NCBI RefSeq assembly: GCF_002351485.1
Contig: NZ_NWMW01000002.1
Coordinates: 434,001-498,000 of the forward strand
Source of the DNA: Sphingomonas spermidinifaciens
GTDB lineage: Bacteria; Pseudomonadota; Alphaproteobacteria; Sphingomonadales; Sphingomonadaceae
DNA length: 64,000 bases
Reading direction: 5' to 3'
Position numbers and translations under genes: made by a program. Numbering within the stretch: the stretch's first letter is position 1; each line of letters begins with the position of its first letter. Below, one piece after another: positions 59,056 to 64,000 of this stretch. Under the pieces are notes generated by a model. That model saw only the letters and a program-made list of their open reading frames with translations, made no database searches and was not told where the DNA came from.

Positions 59056-61989
59056 ATGCGAGTGGGGAAATTGGGCGCGGTGGTCCTGGCGAGCACGGCA
59101 ATGGTGATGGTCGTGCCCGCGGCGCTGGCCCAGGTGGACGGCGCTCGCGATTATGACATGCCCAGCCAGGATCTCGGCAGCGCCTTGCGCGCGGTCGCGC
59201 AGCAGTCGGGCACCCAGGTCATTGCGCCAACCGAGTTGGTTGCCGATCTTCGTGCGCCCGCCCTGAAGGGGCGCTACCGTCCGGAGCAAGCAGTCGCGCA
59301 GCTCTTGCGGGGAAGCCGGTTGCGCGCGGCCATGGTGGGCAGCACGCTGGTCGTGCAGCGCGACGATACCGCGCAGGTGGGAAACGTATCCGCTGATGCC
59401 GGTGGCGAGATCCTCGTGACCGGCACGCGCATTCGCGGCGAAGCACCCGTTGGCGTTCCCGTCATCACCCTTGATCGCGAAGCGCTCCAACAGGGCGGCT
59501 TCGCCACTACGGCGCAGCTGGTCCAGTCAATCCCACAAAACTTCTACGGCGGCGCGAACGAGAATACCGGCTCGCTGATCACTGGCACGGGTGGGGGCAA
59601 TTCCTCACGCGGCGCTGGGGTCAATCTGCGGGGTCTCGGGCAGATGTCCACGCTCGTGCTGATCAATGGAGATCGTCCACCGCTAGGCGGCGCGGGCGGC
59701 ACCTTCTCAGACCTTTCGATGGTCCCCGCATCCGTGGTCGAACGGATCGAGATCGTTCCGGACGGCGCGTCCGCCATCTACGGCTCGGACGCCGTCGCGG
59801 GCGTCGTCAACGTCGTCACGAGACTCAACTTTCGAGGAGCGGAGACGAGCCTGCGGTTTGGTACGGCCGACGGGGATTCACAGGAATATCAGGGCAGTCA
59901 GCTGCTCGGAACCCGCTGGTCGTCGGGTCATGCCGTTGTCGCCTACGAGTTCTACAAACGCGATCGCCTGCGCGCTTCGGACCGCGACTATGCCACCGAT
60001 GATCTGCGGGCATTCGGCGGGCCCGACCGCCGGCCCGGCTATGCCAGCCCCGGAACCATCTACGCGGGCGGCAGGAGCTATGCTGTTCCCGCTGGCCAGA
60101 ATGGCGTCGGTCTCACAGCCGCTCAGCTGACCCTGGGGGCCGTCAATCGCCAAGACAGCTGGTTCGGCATCGACATCCTTCCCCAGCAGCAGCGGCACTC
60201 GCTGTTCGCGGCCTTCAGCCAGGATCTGAGTACCGATCTGAGATTTTATGGGCATGGCTTGGCGACCTGGCGCCGTTACGACGTCAACCTGCGCTCAGGC
60301 GCAGATACGCGCCGAACCGTCCCGGTCACGAACCCATTCTACCTGGATCCGGTCGGGACTCGCCAGCCAGTCGGCGTGGACTATAGCTTCACGCGCGACC
60401 TCGGACCGGAAGGCCAAAGCGGTACTGCGCGCGCCTTTGGTGTGACGGCGGGATTGGAAGCGACCTTCGGGCGCTGGACGGTCGACGCACATGGCACCTG
60501 GGGAAGACAGGATGAAGCATGGACGCTGCGTAACCGCATAAACTCGGCGCGGCTTGCTCTGGCGCTCGCCGACAGCAATCCAACCACCGCCTACAACCTC
60601 TTCGGCGACGGGCCCTCAACCAATCGCGCGACGATCGATTCGATCCGCGGCTACATCAAGAACGACTATTATGGCGTCGTCTGGTCCGGAACGCTGCGCG
60701 CCGATGGACCGCTCGCCGCCGTGCCCGCCGGCGACCTCCGTCTGGCCATCGGCGGAGAGTATCGCGAAGACCGTTACCGCAACGGAGCCACGACCTCCTA
60801 CACCTCCTCTCTCACCGAATTGGTCACGCCGCCGACGCCGCTTCCCGAACTGCGATCGGTGAAAAGCCTGTACGTCGAACTACTGGTGCCCGTGCTCGGC
60901 GGCGAGGCCTCGCTGCCCGGCTTCCGCAAGCTCGACGTTTCTCTCGCGCTGCGTACCGAGGACTATAGCGACTTCGGGCGCACGACGAATCCCAAGATCG
61001 GCCTGAGCTGGGAGCCGCTGTCCGGCGTCACCGCGCGCGGAAGCTATGGCAAGTCATTCCGGGCTCCGATCTTCAACGAGCTGCGCCAGGACCCGGGGTC
61101 GATCGCCATCTTCGCGTTCGCAGTCGCCGACCCGCAGGCGTCGAGCGGGACGTCCAACATCATCGTCATCCGTGGGAATGATCCCAATCTGCGACCCGAG
61201 CGCGCCGAAACATGGACCTTGGGCTTGGACCTCAGCCCCGCCTTCGTGCCGGGTTTTCGCATTGGCGCTACCTGGTTCAACGTGGATTATCGCGACCGAA
61301 TCGCTTCGCCTGCCGCCAATTTGGCCAGCTTCCTGATCAACCGCGACATCTACAATCCCATTCTCACGCCAAACCCCTCCGGAGCGCGGGTCGCGGAGCT
61401 CTACGCCTCGCCCTATTATCGCAATCTCCAGAACATCCCCGCGACGGCGCAGTTCGTCGCGGTCGCAGACGCGCGGCTCCAAAATTTGTCTGTCTCCAAG
61501 CAGGCCGGCCTCGACCTCGATGTCGCGTATGGCTTCGATTTGTCCGGCGACCGCGTCGAGATCGGGGCGGTCGGCACCTATATCTTCCAAATCCGCCAGC
61601 AACTGACCCCGACCGCACAAGCGATCGACGTGGTCGATACCGTTGGCAATCCAGTCGATCTGCACGTTCGCGCACGCGCCACTTTTCAGAAGGCCGGCTT
61701 CAGCGCCGCGCTCTTCGGCAACTATGTCGACAGTTACGTGAACAAGACGGCAGTTGCGCCGCAACGCGTGTCCTCCTGGACGACATTCGACCTCAACCTC
61801 GCTTACGATTTCGAGCAATCGAGGGGGCCACTCCATGGGCTGCGGATCGCCCTCAACGGCAGCAATATCTTCGACCGTGATCCGCCTTATGTCAGCTATT
61901 TCGTGGGCACCTATACCGCCGGCTTCGACGGCGAGAACGCCAACCCATTGGGCCGAGTGGTCTCGCTGCAGATCACGAAGAAGTGGTGA
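59056..61989 (+). CDS. TonB-dependent outer-membrane receptor with signalling (STN) domain
   Basis: 977 residues: signal peptide (LASTAMVMVVPAALAQ), STN domain (about 30-100, MPSQDLGSALRAVAQQSG), TonB box-like EILVTGTRIRGEAP, plug (about 120-260, GLGQMSTLVLINGDRPPLGG, PDGASAIYGSDAVAGVVNVV), and a beta-barrel ending RVVSLQITKKW with the C-terminal aromatic. The STN domain means it talks to the FecR-like protein. In lasso-peptide loci such receptors import the peptide. Start ATG after GGGGAGC. Confidence 0.93.
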   Translation: MRVGKLGAVVLASTAMVMVVPAALAQVDGARDYDMPSQDLGSALRAVAQQSGTQVIAPTELVADLRAPALKGRYRPEQAVAQLLRGSRLRAAMVGSTLVVQRDDTAQVGNVSADAGGEILVTGTRIRGEAPVGVPVITLDREALQQGGFATTAQLVQSIPQNFYGGANENTGSLITGTGGGNSSRGAGVNLRGLGQMSTLVLINGDRPPLGGAGGTFSDLSMVPASVVERIEIVPDGASAIYGSDAVAGVVNVVTRLNFRGAETSLRFGTADGDSQEYQGSQLLGTRWSSGHAVVAYEFYKRDRLRASDRDYATDDLRAFGGPDRRPGYASPGTIYAGGRSYAVPAGQNGVGLTAAQLTLGAVNRQDSWFGIDILPQQQRHSLFAAFSQDLSTDLRFYGHGLATWRRYDVNLRSGADTRRTVPVTNPFYLDPVGTRQPVGVDYSFTRDLGPEGQSGTARAFGVTAGLEATFGRWTVDAHGTWGRQDEAWTLRNRINSARLALALADSNPTTAYNLFGDGPSTNRATIDSIRGYIKNDYYGVVWSGTLRADGPLAAVPAGDLRLAIGGEYREDRYRNGATTSYTSSLTELVTPPTPLPELRSVKSLYVELLVPVLGGEASLPGFRKLDVSLALRTEDYSDFGRTTNPKIGLSWEPLSGVTARGSYGKSFRAPIFNELRQDPGSIAIFAFAVADPQASSGTSNIIVIRGNDPNLRPERAETWTLGLDLSPAFVPGFRIGATWFNVDYRDRIASPAANLASFLINRDIYNPILTPNPSGARVAELYASPYYRNLQNIPATAQFVAVADARLQNLSVSKQAGLDLDVAYGFDLSGDRVEIGAVGTYIFQIRQQLTPTAQAIDVVDTVGNPVDLHVRARATFQKAGFSAALFGNYVDSYVNKTAVAPQRVSSWTTFDLNLAYDFEQSRGPLHGLRIALNGSNIFDRDPPYVSYFVGTYTAGFDGENANPLGRVVSLQITKKW

Positions 61990-64000
61990 AGCGCCTCGGA
62001 GTCGCCGCCGGACTGCTTACGCTCTCAAGCTGGACCGCATCGGTGCACGCAACGCCTGCGGCCTGTCGAGAGCGCCTGCTGCCGCCCGCCCCCCGGGCGG
62101 CAGCAGGCAAGCGCCCGATCACCGGCAGCGACCTCGCCCGGCTTCGCGACTTCGGCCGAATGGACGAGGCGGCGGGTCGCGAGCCCTTTGCAGTTTCGCC
62201 GGATGGGAAGCACGCGGTTCTGGTGCTGCGGCAGGGAGATCCCGACACCGACCGCTATTGCATCGGCATTGTCCTGATCGCGCTTGACGGCGCGGGACCG
62301 CCGAGGCTGCTCGACGTGGGTGGCGAGATCATCGCCGCGCCGAGCGACGTGCATGGTATTCCCGCGATCCCCAGCGGCCTCCCGGGAAATGGCACACCGA
62401 CATGGTCGCCGGACGGCAAATGGATCGCCTATCTGCGGCGTGACGGGGTCTTCACCCAAGTCTGGCGTGTCGGCCTCGACGGCACGCCCGCCGTGAAGTT
62501 GACGCAATTGAAGACCGAGCCGTCCTCCGCCCGCTGGGCGCGGGATGGCCGCGGGATCGTCGTCGCCACTCGCGACCGGCTGGACGAGGAACGCGCCAAA
62601 ATCGTGCAGGAAGGCAGGACCGGCTACCATTATGACGAGCGGTTCTGGTCCTTGGCCGAGCCCTACCCGCATCCGCGTCTTCCGATCCCGACGAGCAACG
62701 CGTATCTGGATATGCGTTCGCTGGTCCTCACGCCGATCTCGACGGTCCGAGCGGAGGAACTGACCAGCGCCGGCGGCGCCCGCCCTCATGGCGCGGCCGT
62801 TGCCAACGGCCCGGCCGACGCCCGCGCCTGGGTGGCATCGGCTGATCCGCAACGGCCAAACGGTGCCTCGCAGCTCTGGATCCAGCTCGGAAATGAGGCG
62901 CGCCCGTGCGCAGCCATGCTGTGCCGAGAACCGATTGCCGGACTGTGGTGGGTGTCAAAGGATGAGCTTCTGATCCTGCGTGGCGGCGATCAGACGAACG
63001 GCGGCCGCACAGCACTCTATCGCTGGCAGGTGCGGACCGCTGAACCGAAGAAGCTGCTCGAGACGGCGGACTGGCTCCTTGGATGCCACCTCCTCCAGTC
63101 TAAGTTGGTCTGCGCTCGCGAGTCGGCCGTGCATCCTCGCGTCATCGTCGCGCTCGATCCGGCGAACGGCCGGTTGACCACGGTGTACGACCCAAATCCG
63201 GAGTTTCAGGGGCTCGCTGTCGGCAGAGTGGAACGGCTCGCTTGGTCGGATCCTGCCGGGGTTGCGACCTATGCGGACTTGGTCTTGCCGCCGGACCACC
63301 GTTACGGTCAGCGGCACCCCTTGGTCGTTGTTCAGTATGTCAGCCGTGGGTTCCTTCGCGGCGGCACAGGTGACGAGTATCCGATACATGCCCTTGCCGC
63401 CCGCGGCTTCGCCGTCCTGAGCTTCCAGATGCCGCGCAACGCACCCGAACTGGAAGCGGAAACAGACTTCAACGTTCGGCAAAGGCTGAAGGTCAAGAAC
63501 TGGAGTTGGCGACGTCGCGTCTTCTCCGTGCTAGACGCAGGGCTCGACCTCGCCATTTCGAAGGGCGCAGTCGATCCAGCCCGGATCGGCATTACCGGAA
63601 TGAGCGATGGATCCAGCACCGTGCAGTTCGCGCTTATCAATTCGCGACGGTTCAGCGCCGCCAGCGTCAGCACATGTTGTGACGATCCGAGCGGTGTGTT
63701 CGCCGTCGGGCCGAGCTACGGCGCCTCGGCAAAGGCATGGGGCTATCCGGCCGCGGGCGAGCATGACGACGCATTCTGGAAGCCGCAGTCGCTCGCGATG
63801 AACGCCAACTGGTTGCAGGTGCCGTTGTTGATGCAACTGCCTGACGGCGAATACCGCATGGCCGCGGAGGGGTTCGCTGCCTTGCAAGCCCATGGTGCCC
63901 CGGTCGACATGTACGTCTTCCCGGATGAGCGGCACACGAAATTGCACCCCGCGCATCGTCTTGCGATCTACGAGCGGAACCTGGCGTGGTTCGACTTCTG
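61986..64000 (+). CDS. Atxe2-type lasso peptide isopeptidase (S9-like serine hydrolase), 3' end cut
   Basis: A GTG start overlaps the receptor stop by GTGA; the frame is open to the window end (about 671 residues seen). It begins with a signal-like hydrophobic stretch, continues as a beta-propeller (TWSPDGKWIAYLRR, AVSPDGKHAVL), and ends in an alpha/beta-hydrolase domain with GMSDGSSTVQFALIN (Ser near 540), LPDGEYRMA (Asp near 620) and DERHTKLHPAH (His near 650). The spacing matches prolyl-oligopeptidase-type triads and the isopeptidase of astexin. The family opens the isopeptide bond of imported lasso peptides in the periplasm or cytoplasm. Best guess from family memory, not from a search. 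Confidence 0.82.
   Translation, partial: MKRLGVAAGLLTLSSWTASVHATPAACRERLLPPAPRAAAGKRPITGSDLARLRDFGRMDEAAGREPFAVSPDGKHAVLVLRQGDPDTDRYCIGIVLIALDGAGPPRLLDVGGEIIAAPSDVHGIPAIPSGLPGNGTPTWSPDGKWIAYLRRDGVFTQVWRVGLDGTPAVKLTQLKTEPSSARWARDGRGIVVATRDRLDEERAKIVQEGRTGYHYDERFWSLAEPYPHPRLPIPTSNAYLDMRSLVLTPISTVRAEELTSAGGARPHGAAVANGPADARAWVASADPQRPNGASQLWIQLGNEARPCAAMLCREPIAGLWWVSKDELLILRGGDQTNGGRTALYRWQVRTAEPKKLLETADWLLGCHLLQSKLVCARESAVHPRVIVALDPANGRLTTVYDPNPEFQGLAVGRVERLAWSDPAGVATYADLVLPPDHRYGQRHPLVVVQYVSRGFLRGGTGDEYPIHALAARGFAVLSFQMPRNAPELEAETDFNVRQRLKVKNWSWRRRVFSVLDAGLDLAISKGAVDPARIGITGMSDGSSTVQFALINSRRFSAASVSTCCDDPSGVFAVGPSYGASAKAWGYPAAGEHDDAFWKPQSLAMNANWLQVPLLMQLPDGEYRMAAEGFAALQAHGAPVDMYVFPDERHTKLHPAHRLAIYERNLAWFDF

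Noticed and set aside
1..64000. CRISPR array or rRNA genes
   Set aside because: No regularly spaced repeats and no rRNA-like conserved stretches were seen.

Overview
The window is high-GC DNA from an alphaproteobacterium, most likely a sphingomonad (Sphingomonadaceae). The supporting features are paired DUF736 genes, DUF2285 and DUF2840 genes with a trb/traG transfer system, FecI/FecR/TonB-receptor signalling, HWE-type histidine kinases, and DUF6961-like small proteins. These are family-level impressions; no search was run.

Left part (1-18.1 kb): the end of a DUF2493/SLOG gene, a mini sigma region-4 protein and a one-chain nucleotidyltransferase-HEPN protein on the plus strand. Three unassigned minus-strand genes follow (two of them nuclease-like, one ending in a SEC-C zinc motif); together they look like an accessory or defence-type patch. 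Next come an SLC13 transporter with cytoplasmic RCK_C domains, a very large secreted RTX/Calx-beta nuclease of the ExeM/NucH type, and a minus-strand signalling set (GAF-PAS-HWE kinase, single-domain receiver, multi-PAS hybrid kinase).

Middle part (about 18.7-46.9 kb): most of an integrative and conjugative element. In order it holds small leader genes, DUF736, a DUF6499/DUF2285 regulator, an AlpA-like HTH, DUF2840, a TraF-like S26 peptidase, a second DUF736, a lytic transglycosylase, a DUF3363 relaxase, TraG and a CopG-type protein. A stress/ion cargo block follows (two universal stress proteins, an APH-like/AAA kinase fusion, a P-type ATPase, a VIT-family transporter, a broken DUF998 gene). 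The trbBCDEJ-K-like-LFGI operon, DUF2274 and a convergent LysR gene close the element. No integrase, repA or parA is visible.

Right part (46.9-57.3 kb): a loose, decaying accessory zone of small hypothetical genes, an SRAP (YedK-type) protein, a secreted nuclease-like protein and a Crp/Fnr regulator. A nuclease + DUF6961 gene pair is present twice here, one copy dead.

Right edge (57.3-64 kb): a tightly coupled ECF sigma factor / anti-sigma FecR / TonB-dependent receptor / S9-type serine hydrolase operon. The hydrolase, cut by the window end, has the hallmarks of an Atxe2-type lasso peptide isopeptidase, so a lasso peptide locus may continue beyond 64,000. This is the most interesting lead. 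Several genes carry single-base frameshifts, often in G/C runs, which may be genuine decay or assembly errors.
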